Shown here: piece after piece, positions 18,101-26,635 of the stretch
How positions within the stretch are numbered: the first letter of the stretch is position 1
Layout: each line of letters begins with the position of its first letter
Source: Cytophagaceae bacterium
Lineage (GTDB): Bacteria > Bacteroidota > Bacteroidia > Cytophagales > Cyclobacteriaceae
NCBI GenBank assembly: GCA_006969745.1
Contig: CP030886.1
Coordinates: 4,065,234 to 4,129,233 of the forward strand
Reading direction: 5' to 3'
Length of the DNA stretch: 64,000 nt
Translations under genes and position numbers: made by a program
The notes under the pieces: model-generated
Seen by the model: only the letters and a program-made list of their open reading frames with translations
Database searches by the model: none
Told to the model about the DNA's origin: nothing

Positions 18101-18957
18101 TAGCCAAGGTGTTGATCCCGACACCAACCGGAGTGCAAATCCCTCTAGGGCAGTTGGTAGAAATTGAGTACGTGAGAGGGCCGCAAGCCATCAAAAGTGA
18201 GGAAACATTTTTAGTGGGATATGTCCTCTTTGATAAACGAGATGGCTATGCTGAGGTGGACGTGGTAAATGATGCGCAGCGAACCATTCTGGAGCGAATT
18301 GACAATGGTGAGCTCGATGTTCCTTCTGGAATCAGCTACAAGTTCTCTGGAAGCTATGAAAACCAGGTTCGAGCTGAGAAAAGATTAGCCATAATCGTTC
18401 CCGTGGTACTGGGTATCGTTTTCTTGATTCTCTATTTCCAATTCAAATCAACTACGACTTCCCTCATGGTGTTTACAGGAATTGCCATGGCGTTTAGTGG
18501 AGGTTTTATTATGATCTGGCTCTATGGACAGGACTGGTTTTTCAATTTCACGCTACTTGGAATTGACTTTAAAGACCTCTTTCAAATTAAAACGATCAAC
18601 CTGAGTGTAGCTGTCTGGGTAGGCTTCATCGCATTGTTTGGAATAGCTACCGATGATGGGGTATTAATGGGTACCTACCTGGATCAAAGTTTTAATCGGA
18701 ATCGAACACAAACAATCCCAGAAATACGAAAAGCAGTAGTAGAAGCGGGATTGCGAAGAATTAGACCAGCTGTGATGACTTCCGCCACTACAATCATAGC
18801 GCTGCTGCCTATTCTAACCTCAACGGGAAGAGGATCTGATATTATGATTCCTATGGCGATCCCTGCTTTTGGCGGAATGGCCGTTGCGGCAATCACCTAC
18901 TTCGTGGTGCCGGTATTGTACTGCATGCGTGAAGAACGAAAACTGGAAAAGCAATGA
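15145..18957 (+). CDS. CusA-type heavy-metal RND efflux pump
   Basis: This 1270-residue inner-membrane RND permease exports metal with proton influx through an adaptor and an outer-membrane channel. After TM1 come the periplasmic porter repeats. The TM4 region reads AIGTMVDLGIILSEN (about residues 422-437), closer to the CusA-type AIGAMVDAAIVMIEN than to the CzcA-type DFG...DGAV motif, so monovalent Cu(I)/Ag(I) is the likeliest substrate. It is about 220 residues longer than E. coli CusA. The extra part includes a hydrophobic insertion of several predicted TM segments after TM6 (about residues 530-660) and a Lys/Asp-rich insert in the second porter domain near 785-850. Its stop overlaps the start of the OMF gene (ATGA). 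Confidence 0.92.
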   Translation: MLNRIIKYFLENRLVTVLILIGFIAWGIVTAPFGWQVGALPSDPVPVDAIPDIGENQQIVFTQWQGRSPQDIEDQISYPLTTYLLGIPGVKSIRSSSIFGFSSIYIIFNEDIEFYWSRSRILEKLNSIPSGLLPESVQPTLGPDATALGQVYWYTIEGRDGDGNPTGGWDLHEIRTVQDFYVKYGLNSTEGVSEVASIGGFVQEYQIDVNPDALLAYNIPLHRVMTAVKQSNKDVGAKTIEINQAEYLVRGLGYIKSVEDLEKAVVAVQDNVPIRVKDVGVVSLGPATRRGLLDKDGAEVVGGVVVARYGANPLEVINNVKDKIKEIAAGLPKKTLANGTESQLTIVPFYDRSQLIYETLGTLEEALSLEILISILVVIVMVYNLRASFLISSILPISVLMVFIAMRYFGVDANIVALSGIAIAIGTMVDLGIILSENIIKHLDEAPAEQKLITTIYNGSTEVATAILTAVSTTIVSFIPVFTMQAAEGKLFGPLAFTKTFALVAALIVSLLILPTLAYWFFGARIKNERVQKIVNIGLILIGIGGLIFGQIWGGIMLVLFGSIVFFKTWYQKEERPQKWYSSLIDKAELILAVIGVVWLLGKYWLPLGASNSVFTNVLFVSLLVGVILGAFTLLQYYYKPILKWCLDNKIKFMILPTLLILLAANIWLGFNSVFGFLAKGFDTIGVEIQPTKVWSTLAHTFPGVGEEFMPSLDEGSFLLMPTSMPHSGIEYNRKVVGQLDMLLTNIPEVDLTVGKLGRVESALDPAPISMYENVINYKPEYMVNQSGHRVRFKVDDGRFELKDGSFVSNEDALQKGVKQDQLIEDDNGKYFRNWRPEIQSPDDIWNEIIKVTKIPGVTSAPKLQPIETRLVMLQTGMRAPMGIKVYGPDLQTIQDFGLQLEEILKQVPSVKTEAVFADRIVGKPYMHLNINREQIARYGLSIEDVQQTIETAIGGMKVTTTVEGRERFPVRVRYPRELRDDPESLAKVLIPTPTGVQIPLGQLVEIEYVRGPQAIKSEETFLVGYVLFDKRDGYAEVDVVNDAQRTILERIDNGELDVPSGISYKFSGSYENQVRAEKRLAIIVPVVLGIVFLILYFQFKSTTTSLMVFTGIAMAFSGGFIMIWLYGQDWFFNFTLLGIDFKDLFQIKTINLSVAVWVGFIALFGIATDDGVLMGTYLDQSFNRNRTQTIPEIRKAVVEAGLRRIRPAVMTSATTIIALLPILTSTGRGSDIMIPMAIPAFGGMAVAAITYFVVPVLYCMREERKLEKQ

Positions 18958-20177
18958 AAAAGTATCTAATCATATTGATAACATTGAGTGTGGCACTTCC
19001 AGGAGGTGCTCAAACTTTAGAAGATTACTTTCAGATTGCTGCAGAAAATAATCCAGGACTTCAGGCCAAATACAAAACCTTTGAAGCCGCATTGGAAAAA
19101 ATCCCTCAGGCCAACAGCTTGCAAGATCCAACCTTTTCATTTGGATACTTTATCTCGCCGGTTGAAACACGTGTAGGTCCGCAACGAGCAAGATTTTCAC
19201 TAACTCAAATGTTCCCTTGGTTTGGAACCTTAAAAGCAAGCGGTGATGTAGCAACCCTGAATGCGGAAGCACAATACCAGGTCTTCTTGGAAGCTAGAAA
19301 CAAGCTTTATTATCAGGTCGCTGCAGCATATTATCCACTTTATGAATTGGAAAAATGGATTGAGCTTGAAAGCGATAATGCTGAAATTCTGGAGTCTTAT
19401 AAGACCATTGCCACTACCAGGTTTGAAAATAGCGAAGGAACATTAGTCGATGTGCTCAGGGTGGATCTAATGTTGAAAGATGCGCAGACAAATCTGGAAA
19501 TTCTAAAAAAGAAAAAGCAACCTTTAGTTATCTCATTCAATAAGCTTTTGAATCAAGACGAGAAAGCAGAAGTAATTGTAGCTGATTCCCTTATGGTCTC
19601 CAGTCTCGTGATCAATCGCGATTCTCTTTTGACGAATAATCCAATACTTGACGAACTGGATATTCGATTAGAAGCAAGCAAAAAACAAGAGGAGCTGGCC
19701 GAAAAGCAGGGCTTACCCAAGCTAGGAGTTGGACTTGATTATGTGATTGTAGGAGAGCGAACAGACATGGCAGTTGTGGATAATGGCCGAAACGCTTTCA
19801 TGCCTATGGTCACTGTGGGCATCCCAATTTTCAGAGGGAAGTATAAGTCAGCAAAGAAAGAAGCGCAGTTGATGCAGGAAAGTTATTCGCTTCAAAAGGA
19901 AGAGCGGATCAATCAACTCATATCAGGATATGAAATGGCTGATTTTGATCGCGAAAAACACCTGGACCTTTTGCAACTATACGATGAGCAAATCGCTGAA
20001 ACGCAGCAGGTGCTTAATCTTTTACTTTCTGCTTACGGAAATTCAGGAAAAGAATTCGAAGAGGTATTGCGTACGCAGCAGCAACTCTTAAAGTACAAAA
20101 AAATGAAAGCTACAGCTCTGATGAATTATCACACTGCAGTAGCCCAGCTTAACTATTTGACAGCTAAAAAGTATTAA
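18954..20177 (+). CDS. TolC/CusC-type outer-membrane efflux factor
   Basis: This 407-residue exported OMF protein has a signal peptide ending at PGGAQ. Two structural repeats of long coiled-coil helices have the usual features: NNPGLQA near the N-terminus, 'QANSLQDPTFSFGYF', 'FPWFG' and 'VGIPIFRGKYKSAKKEA' at the second repeat. It forms the outer-membrane duct of the CusA-type pump, to which it is translationally coupled. The protein lacks an obvious lipobox, unlike E. coli CusC. Confidence 0.9.
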   Translation: MKKYLIILITLSVALPGGAQTLEDYFQIAAENNPGLQAKYKTFEAALEKIPQANSLQDPTFSFGYFISPVETRVGPQRARFSLTQMFPWFGTLKASGDVATLNAEAQYQVFLEARNKLYYQVAAAYYPLYELEKWIELESDNAEILESYKTIATTRFENSEGTLVDVLRVDLMLKDAQTNLEILKKKKQPLVISFNKLLNQDEKAEVIVADSLMVSSLVINRDSLLTNNPILDELDIRLEASKKQEELAEKQGLPKLGVGLDYVIVGERTDMAVVDNGRNAFMPMVTVGIPIFRGKYKSAKKEAQLMQESYSLQKEERINQLISGYEMADFDREKHLDLLQLYDEQIAETQQVLNLLLSAYGNSGKEFEEVLRTQQQLLKYKKMKATALMNYHTAVAQLNYLTAKKY

Positions 20178-20178
20178 A

Positions 20179-21933
20179 ATGAAAATTTCTATAAGAACGC
20201 TAATTATTGTGATAATAGCGACCCTCGCCGGTGGTTTGCTATTGGGGAGGGTCTTTTTTGGCGGAAGTTCCGAATCAGATCATTCGCACACTGAAGTTAT
20301 CAATGGAGAGACTGTGTGGACTTGTTCGATGCACCCACAAATTCGTCAGGGCGAACCGGGTAGCTGCCCAATCTGTGGAATGGATTTGATCCCACTAGAG
20401 GATGACAATGGAGAAGGTATTGATCCAATGGCCATTACCATGTCACCTACTGCAATGCAACTTGCCGATGTAGTCACTGCAACAGTTGGTAGCGAATCAG
20501 CTATGAAAGCGATTCGATTGAATGGCAAAGTGCAGGAAGACGAACGCTTGATACTTAGTCAGTCCACACATTTTCCTGGAAGAATTGAAAAGCTTTCTGT
20601 GAATTTTACAGGTGAGTTGGTCAGTAAAGGAAGTGTGATTGCCAATCTGTATTCACCTCAATTGGTGACAGCTCAAGAGGAGTTATTTGAGGCTTATAAA
20701 ATCAGAGAAAGCCAGCCAAATTTATATCGAGCAGCGAGAGAAAAGCTTAAAAACTGGAAACTATCAGAAAATCAAATTGATCAGATCATATCTACTGGTA
20801 AAGTGAAGGATCAGTTTCCCATTCTGGCAGATCAGTCTGGTTATGTGATGAGTAAAAAAGTCAACCTTGGAGACTATGTAAACAGGGGCCAAATCCTTTA
20901 TGAGATTGCCAACCTTTCACGTGTTTGGGTCCTATTCGATGTATATGAAAACGATCTTTCCTGGATCAAGAAAGGAGATTCCATTCAGTTCATCATCAGC
21001 TCATTACCAGGGCAAAATTTCAAAGGTAAGATTGATTACATCGATCCAGTGATCAATCCTAAAACTCGCGTAACAAAAGCCAGAGTAGTTGTCAATAACG
21101 AGGACAGAAACCTTAAACCTGAAATGTTTGCATCAGGGGAGGTTAAAGCTGCCTTGGGTAATGCTGGAAATAAAATGACTGTGCCTAAATCGGCCGTCAT
21201 GTGGACAGGTAAACGATCTGTGGTGTATGTGAAACAATCCACTGATCAAGGTATGCATTTTATGATGCGAGAAGTTACACTTGGTCCTGCTTTGGGAGAT
21301 GCCTATGTAGTTGAGAAAGGACTTGAATCAGGTGAAGAGATCGCAGTAAATGGAACCTTCAGTATTGATGCTGCTGCTCAGCTTGCAGGCAAGCCTAGTA
21401 TGATGTCATCAGATGGAGCAACTGATCATTCAGAGCACCAAATGGAGGGACAAATGCAAGTAAACGAATCCGATCAGGTCTATGAAAGCGATTCTAAGTT
21501 TAAAGAGCAACTACAAGCTGTTTTCTCGGCTTATTTACCGGTGAAGGATGCACTTGTCCAAAGCGACCAGGAAACCGCCAGCAAAGAGGCAAAAAATCTC
21601 CAGGTATCAATCGATAATGTAGATATGAAGTTGGTGAAAGGGGACGCTCATTTAGAGTGGATGAAGGACTTAGAGATACTTCAGGAAGCCATTAAAGGCA
21701 TTACCAATGGAGGAGACATTGAAAATGTAAGGATGATGTTATCACCTTTGAGTGATCAATTATTCTACACGTTGAAGAAGTTTCAGGTAGGTGTAGATGG
21801 CTATCGCCAATATTGTCCAATGGCCTTTGATTTTAAAGGTGCATTTTGGTTGAGCGACTCGGACGAGATACTTAATCCATACTTCGGTGATGCGATGCTC
21901 ACCTGTGGGAATGTTGAAGAAGAACTTAAATGA
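20179..21933 (+). CDS. RND periplasmic adaptor with heavy-metal-binding and DUF3347 domains
   Basis: This 584-residue membrane-fusion protein has an N-terminal anchor (residues 5-28). A heavy-metal-binding module follows (WTCSMHPQI...GSCPICGMDLIPL, about 45-73). The HlyD-like alpha-hairpin, lipoyl and barrel domains occupy about 110-400. The last 130 residues are a DUF3347 domain ending in QYCPMAFDFKGAFWL and PYFGDAMLTCG. The CxxCGM and CPM motifs should bind soft metals and hand them to the pump. Carrying DUF3347 on the adaptor is notable because the next gene encodes the same domain alone. It follows the OMF gene after one base. Confidence 0.9.
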   Translation: MKISIRTLIIVIIATLAGGLLLGRVFFGGSSESDHSHTEVINGETVWTCSMHPQIRQGEPGSCPICGMDLIPLEDDNGEGIDPMAITMSPTAMQLADVVTATVGSESAMKAIRLNGKVQEDERLILSQSTHFPGRIEKLSVNFTGELVSKGSVIANLYSPQLVTAQEELFEAYKIRESQPNLYRAAREKLKNWKLSENQIDQIISTGKVKDQFPILADQSGYVMSKKVNLGDYVNRGQILYEIANLSRVWVLFDVYENDLSWIKKGDSIQFIISSLPGQNFKGKIDYIDPVINPKTRVTKARVVVNNEDRNLKPEMFASGEVKAALGNAGNKMTVPKSAVMWTGKRSVVYVKQSTDQGMHFMMREVTLGPALGDAYVVEKGLESGEEIAVNGTFSIDAAAQLAGKPSMMSSDGATDHSEHQMEGQMQVNESDQVYESDSKFKEQLQAVFSAYLPVKDALVQSDQETASKEAKNLQVSIDNVDMKLVKGDAHLEWMKDLEILQEAIKGITNGGDIENVRMMLSPLSDQLFYTLKKFQVGVDGYRQYCPMAFDFKGAFWLSDSDEILNPYFGDAMLTCGNVEEELK

Positions 21934-21965
21934 AATAATTAGATAAACTTTTAAACTTAAATACG

Positions 21966-22457
21966 ATGAAAACAACACTATTAACACTTGGGCTTGCTGT
22001 TCTTATTGCTAGCTGTGGCTCCACAAAAACAGAGGAAAAAGCAGAGACTAAAGAAGTGGCCAAAGAACAATCTGCCCCTCAATCAAATGGCATTTCTGAC
22101 TATATGTCACTCAAAGATGCACTGGTTCTAACAGACGCTTCAGCTGCGAAAAGTGCAGCAAGAAAGCTTGTTGAGTCGGCTACTTCTGAGAATTGGAGTG
22201 CTGCAATAATTGAAGCGGCAGGAACCATTGCAAATAGCGATGATGTGAAAGCGCAAAGAACAGCATTCAAAACAGTTACTGATGGGCTTATTGAAGCATT
22301 GAAAGCGAATGATTCCAATGATGGAGTTTATGTTCAGTATTGTCCGATGGCATTTGACAATACCGGAGCAAGCTGGCTGAGCACCTCTGATCAAATTAGA
22401 AATCCCTACTTCGGAGACAAAATGCTGAAGTGTGGAAGAGTAACTGAAGAATTGTAA
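21966..22457 (+). CDS. DUF3347 lipoprotein, periplasmic metal-binding candidate
   Basis: This 163-residue lipoprotein has lipobox LIASC followed by a Lys/Glu-rich linker. The rest is a single DUF3347 domain (helical bundle) with the signature QYCPMAFDNTGASWL and PYFGDKMLKCG near the C-terminus. It closely resembles the tail of the preceding adaptor, so duplication within the operon is likely. The Cys and Met residues suggest Cu(I) or Ag(I) buffering or delivery to the pump. Confidence 0.85.
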   Translation: MKTTLLTLGLAVLIASCGSTKTEEKAETKEVAKEQSAPQSNGISDYMSLKDALVLTDASAAKSAARKLVESATSENWSAAIIEAAGTIANSDDVKAQRTAFKTVTDGLIEALKANDSNDGVYVQYCPMAFDNTGASWLSTSDQIRNPYFGDKMLKCGRVTEEL

Positions 22458-22459
22458 TC

Positions 22460-23020
22460 ATGGGCACTCTCCACATAAAGAACATGGTTTGTGATCGCTG
22501 CAAGAAAGTGATCAATGACGAGCTAACGGCCTTAGGTGTGGAGGTGCATTCTATTGAATTGGGCGTACTCGAGGTTGACCCAAAATCTGTTGATCTTGAA
22601 GCAATTGCCAAAACAATCGAAGCGCATGGTTTTGAATTGATCGAAAGCAAAGAAGAAATACTTGTCGAACGTATAAAAGTGTTTCTCATATCCATCATTG
22701 ACAAGCTTCCGATGCAGAGAAAGCACAAATTGTCGACTATGATTTCAGATGAATTGGGAAAGGACTACTCTTCGCTAAGCAAAGTATTTTCTCAAAGAGA
22801 ACACTTGACCATTGAGAAATACTTCTTACGGTTGAAATTGGAGAAGGTCAAAGAGTTGATTCAAGACAATAGCTACTCTTTTTCTCAGATTGCGGCTATG
22901 CTCGATTATTCAAGTATTAATCATTTGTCCGGCCAGTTCAAACAGGAAACAGGGCTCAGTATGTCAGAGTACAAATCGATGATTAATAGGGATCGAAAAC
23001 CGCTCGACAAAATTGTGTAA
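22460..23020 (+). CDS. HMA-AraC fusion regulator of copper genes
   Basis: This 186-residue protein joins an HMA-like ferredoxin fold at residues 1-75 (LHIKNMVCDRCKKVI, a CxxC metal site) to an AraC-type DNA-binding domain at about 90-180 ('YSFSQIAAMLDYSSINHLSGQFKQETG'). In the architecture the HMA domain replaces the usual arabinose-type sensor, so direct sensing of cytosolic Cu(I) or Ag(I) is an inference from domain content. The gene sits between the Cus-type operon and the Cu-ATPase gene and probably controls both. Its start follows the previous stop by two bases. Confidence 0.85.
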   Translation: MGTLHIKNMVCDRCKKVINDELTALGVEVHSIELGVLEVDPKSVDLEAIAKTIEAHGFELIESKEEILVERIKVFLISIIDKLPMQRKHKLSTMISDELGKDYSSLSKVFSQREHLTIEKYFLRLKLEKVKELIQDNSYSFSQIAAMLDYSSINHLSGQFKQETGLSMSEYKSMINRDRKPLDKIV

Positions 23021-23091
23021 ATCAAATCCATGATTATGAAATCGATTCAGTTTTGCTCCTACGAACTTTGTTTCATCAAATGTAAAATGAG

Positions 23092-25578
23092 ATGAAACAC
23101 ACGTATCAAATTTCGGGAATGACCTGCAATGGTTGCAAGAGTCATGTAGAGAAAACACTCAAAGAGGTTGAGGGAATTTCCAATGTTTCTGTCGATTTAG
23201 AGAAAAAAGAAGCAGTTGTCTATATGGATGAACATGTGCCGTTGGAGAAATTGAAAGAAGCCATGAAAAAGGATGGAGGTCGCTATGATATTCATCTTCC
23301 CGGATCTCATGATCACCACCATCATGCCCCTGCTCAATCTAAGAAAAAAGATATTGGAGGATCTGGCAAATACTATTGCCCGATGCTCTGCGAGGGGGAT
23401 AAGAAATACGATAAGCCAGGCGATTGTCCAAAATGCGGAATGGATTTGGAAAAAGAGGAAAGTTCTAAAACCATTTACACCTGCCCAATGCATCCTGAAA
23501 TCGAGCAAGACCATCCAGGCTCATGCCCAAAGTGCGGGATGGATTTAGAACGTAAAAAGGCTTCCGCAGAGGAAGGTTCTGAGGAACATCAAGCATATAA
23601 GAAGATGCTCACCAAGTTCTGGATTTCTGTCGCTTTCACAATTCCCGTTTTCTTCATTGCAATGAGTGAGATGATTGGCATTTCTCTCACAGGAATAGCC
23701 AGTGAAAGGGCATGGGGTTGGGTACAATTTGCATTGAGCACACCAGTCATCTTTTACTCTTGCTGGAATTTCTTTGTTCGGGGGTACAAATCCATCATCA
23801 ATCGCTCTCCAAACATGTGGACATTGATCACATTGGGCGCAGGTGCAGCTTATGTGTTCAGCATAGTAGCATTACTATTTCCTGACATTTTCCCTGACCA
23901 ATTCAAATCTGAGGGAGGAGCTGTTCATTTATATTTTGAAGCGGCTGTAGTCATTCTTACCTTGATTTTGTTAGGACAACTGCTAGAGGCTAAAGCAAGA
24001 AGCCAAACCAACTCTGCAATAAAGGAGCTGCTCAATTTGGTGCCACCAGAAGCAACGATCATTAGAGACGGTGAAGAAATGACCATTCCATTGGAGCATG
24101 TGAAGCTGGATGACATCATTAAGATTAAGCCAGGAGAAAAGATTCCGGTGGATGGAGAGATCACAGAAGGAAAAAGCAGTATCGACGAATCTATGATTAC
24201 TGGTGAACCCGTTCCAGTGGAAAAATCTGAAGGTGACAATGTGATTGGTGGTACCATCAATGGGACAAGCACCTTTCTGATGAAAGCGCAGAAAGTGGGA
24301 AGTGATACGTTGCTTTCACAGATCATTGAAATGGTCAATAAGGCCAGCAGAACAAAAGCGCCTATCCAAAATCTTGCAGATAAAGTATCCAGCTATTTCG
24401 TTCCTATAGTAGTGACAATAGCGCTCATTGCATTTGCAGTTTGGGCGATTTGGGGACCAGATCCAAAACTGGTTTATGCCTTTACAAGTGCAGTTACCGT
24501 ACTCATCATAGCCTGCCCTTGTGCATTAGGCTTGGCAACTCCTATGTCCATCATGGTTGGAACCGGGAAAGGCGCGAAGCAAGGGATTTTGGTGAAAGAT
24601 GCCAGGGCCATTGAGGAAATGCACAAGGTGACCACATTGGTTATTGATAAAACCGGAACAATCACACAGGGCAAACCATCACTTCAGGATGTGAAGTCCA
24701 TTAATGATAAACACGGTGAAGATGTGATTCTCAAAAATGTCGCTTCTCTTGAATCAAGCAGTGAACATCCATTGGCACACGCTATCGTTCAGGGTGCTGA
24801 GAATAAGGGATTAAAGCCACAAAAAGTAGATGATTTTAATTCCATCACAGGAAAAGGGATTACAGGAAAAGTGGATGGGCTCCAAATTGCCATTGGCAAC
24901 AAAAAGCTATTGGAAGAATTTAACCTTACTCTTGAGCAGGAGCATGAAGAAGATGTAAAACAACGACAGCTAGAAGGCCAAACCGTAATGTTTGTCGTGA
25001 TTGAAAATGAAATAGCTGGATTCATCAGTGTAGCTGACCCTATTAAAGAATCATCGGCTTCAGCAATTAAGCATTTGCAAGACCAAGGATTGGAAGTGAT
25101 TATGCTCACAGGTGATAATAAGAACACTGCCAAAGCGGTTGCTGACAAGCTTGGACTCGATGGATATGAAGCCGATCTCTTACCGGAAAACAAGTACGAG
25201 AAAGTGAAAGCTCTTCAGGAAGAGGGAAAAATAGTTGCAATGGCCGGAGATGGAATCAATGATGCTCCTGCACTGGCTAAGGCAAATGTTGGAATTGCAA
25301 TGGGAACAGGAACAGATGTAGCTATCGAGAGTGCAAGTCTTACATTAGTTAAAGGTGAGTTGGATGGAATAGTAAGGGCTCGAAAATTGAGTACGGATGT
25401 GATGAGAAACATTAAGCAGAACTTGTTCTTTGCTTTTATCTACAATGTGCTGGGAGTACCGATAGCAGCAGGCGTTCTCTTCCCTGTGTTTGGTCTTTTG
25501 TTAAGCCCAATGCTCGCTGCATTAGCCATGAGCCTCAGTTCCGTTTCAGTAATTGGCAATAGTTTAAGATTAAGATAG
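23092..25578 (+). CDS. copA: Cu(I)-translocating P1B-type ATPase
   Basis: This 828-residue P-type ATPase pumps Cu(I) or Ag(I) out of the cytosol. Domains in order are an HMA domain with GMTCNGC (C12, C15), a His-rich linker, and two heavy-metal-binding modules each ending in CPKCGMDLE. Then come TM helices, the actuator TGE ([11 protein letters not shown]), the transmembrane ion site CPC in IACPCALGL (about residue 474) and the phosphorylated aspartate in DKTGT (about 519). The P1B histidine-proline motif is SSSEHPLAH, and the hinge is [10 protein letters not shown]. The combination of CPC and the C-terminal NxxxxP/MSLSS region fits class P1B-1. It lies directly downstream of its putative regulator. 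Confidence 0.95.
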   Translation: MKHTYQISGMTCNGCKSHVEKTLKEVEGISNVSVDLEKKEAVVYMDEHVPLEKLKEAMKKDGGRYDIHLPGSHDHHHHAPAQSKKKDIGGSGKYYCPMLCEGDKKYDKPGDCPKCGMDLEKEESSKTIYTCPMHPEIEQDHPGSCPKCGMDLERKKASAEEGSEEHQAYKKMLTKFWISVAFTIPVFFIAMSEMIGISLTGIASERAWGWVQFALSTPVIFYSCWNFFVRGYKSIINRSPNMWTLITLGAGAAYVFSIVALLFPDIFPDQFKSEGGAVHLYFEAAVVILTLILLGQLLEAKARSQTNSAIKELLNLVPPEATIIRDGEEMTIPLEHVKLDDIIKIKPGEKIPVDGEITEGKSSIDESMITGEPVPVEKSEGDNVIGGTINGTSTFLMKAQKVGSDTLLSQIIEMVNKASRTKAPIQNLADKVSSYFVPIVVTIALIAFAVWAIWGPDPKLVYAFTSAVTVLIIACPCALGLATPMSIMVGTGKGAKQGILVKDARAIEEMHKVTTLVIDKTGTITQGKPSLQDVKSINDKHGEDVILKNVASLESSSEHPLAHAIVQGAENKGLKPQKVDDFNSITGKGITGKVDGLQIAIGNKKLLEEFNLTLEQEHEEDVKQRQLEGQTVMFVVIENEIAGFISVADPIKESSASAIKHLQDQGLEVIMLTGDNKNTAKAVADKLGLDGYEADLLPENKYEKVKALQEEGKIVAMAGDGINDAPALAKANVGIAMGTGTDVAIESASLTLVKGELDGIVRARKLSTDVMRNIKQNLFFAFIYNVLGVPIAAGVLFPVFGLLLSPMLAALAMSLSSVSVIGNSLRLR

Positions 25579-25580
25579 AT

Positions 25581-26171
25581 ATGAAAATGAAAAACCTAAT
25601 GTTCACAATTGCCGTGCTTGCCCTGATGGGGTGCAGCACCAGTGAAAAGAAAGATGAGAAAACTGAAGATCACACTCAACACCAGCATGATGCTAAAAAA
25701 GAGGAAGGCGCTAAAAAGCCACTGAGTCCTCGAACTTCGGTTATGGCTATGATTGGATCTAATCACGTCCACATTGATTACGGATCTCCAAGTAAAAGAG
25801 GTCGAATGATTTTCGGAGGGCTGGTTGGATATGGTACAGTTTGGGCAACAGGCGCTCACAAAGCCACCACCATTTCTTTTGATAAGGATGTGAAAATCAA
25901 TGAAACGAGTATTTCGGCTGGTAAATACGGGCTATTTACTATTCCTGGCGAGAGCGAATGGACTGTTATAATCAGCAAAGATTGGGACATGCACCTGGCC
26001 GATGATTACGATCAAGCAAATGATGTTGTGAGGGTCACCGTTCCTGCCCATAAACTTGATGAGGTAGCTGAGTCACTCACTTTTGAAGTGGTAGAAATGA
26101 GTGATGGCAAAGGTCAAATCTCTATCAAATGGGATCAGACGGCTGTTTCATTTGGATTTGAGAACAAATGA
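25581..26171 (+). CDS. DUF2911 lipoprotein
   Basis: This 196-residue protein has lipobox LMGC followed by a charged, His-rich linker (HTQHQHD) that could bind metal. The DUF2911 domain occupies about 45-190, with 'IDYGSPSKRGR', 'GTVWATGAHKAT' and 'ISAGKYGLFTIP'. DUF2911 proteins are envelope proteins of unknown activity. Here the gene is two bases after copA and overlaps the TlpA-like gene, so it belongs to the copper operon. Confidence 0.8.
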   Translation: MKMKNLMFTIAVLALMGCSTSEKKDEKTEDHTQHQHDAKKEEGAKKPLSPRTSVMAMIGSNHVHIDYGSPSKRGRMIFGGLVGYGTVWATGAHKATTISFDKDVKINETSISAGKYGLFTIPGESEWTVIISKDWDMHLADDYDQANDVVRVTVPAHKLDEVAESLTFEVVEMSDGKGQISIKWDQTAVSFGFENK

Positions 26172-26635
26172 GAAACCTATTGATCATATCATTAATTCTA
26201 AGCGGATTATTCTCATGCCAACCTCCGAAGGAGACCTTTCTCAGCAAAATTAAATTGACAGACCTGCAAGGTGAAGCCTTCGATTCTGAGCAGTTCAAAA
26301 ACAAAGTGGTCATTCTTAACCTTTGGGCTACCTGGTGCACTCCATGTATCAGGGAAATGCCTGACCTTGTGAAGATGCAGACTGAATTACCGAATGATTT
26401 TGTCCTCATACTTGCATCAGATGAATCCCCGGAAAAGATTCGTCAATTCACGGAGAAACGACCTTTCGATCTCACCTTCACACAAATTCAGACTTCAGTG
26501 GAATCTTTAGGTGTCTATTCTTTACCGACGACTTTCGTTATAGGCAAAGACGGTCAACTATTAGAAACATTGGTGGGTGCCCGAAAATGGGACAGCCCTG
26601 ATCAAATTGAACAACTTAAAACCTACCTGAAATGA
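26168..26635 (+). CDS. TlpA-like thioredoxin-fold lipoprotein
   Basis: This 155-residue protein has lipobox LFSC and a TlpA/ResA-type thioredoxin fold. The active site WCTPC is in LWATWCTPCIREMP and the cis-proline is in YSLPTTFVI. Proteins of this type reduce disulfides or deliver copper to cuproproteins in the periplasm. Location in the copper operon favours a redox or metallochaperone role. It overlaps its neighbours on both sides by four bases. Confidence 0.85.
   Translation: MRNLLIISLILSGLFSCQPPKETFLSKIKLTDLQGEAFDSEQFKNKVVILNLWATWCTPCIREMPDLVKMQTELPNDFVLILASDESPEKIRQFTEKRPFDLTFTQIQTSVESLGVYSLPTTFVIGKDGQLLETLVGARKWDSPDQIEQLKTYLK

Noticed and set aside
15532..18896. Several antisense ORFs of 70-105 residues within the CusA-type gene
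   Set aside because: They are shadow frames of a strongly conserved coding gene with low-complexity translations.
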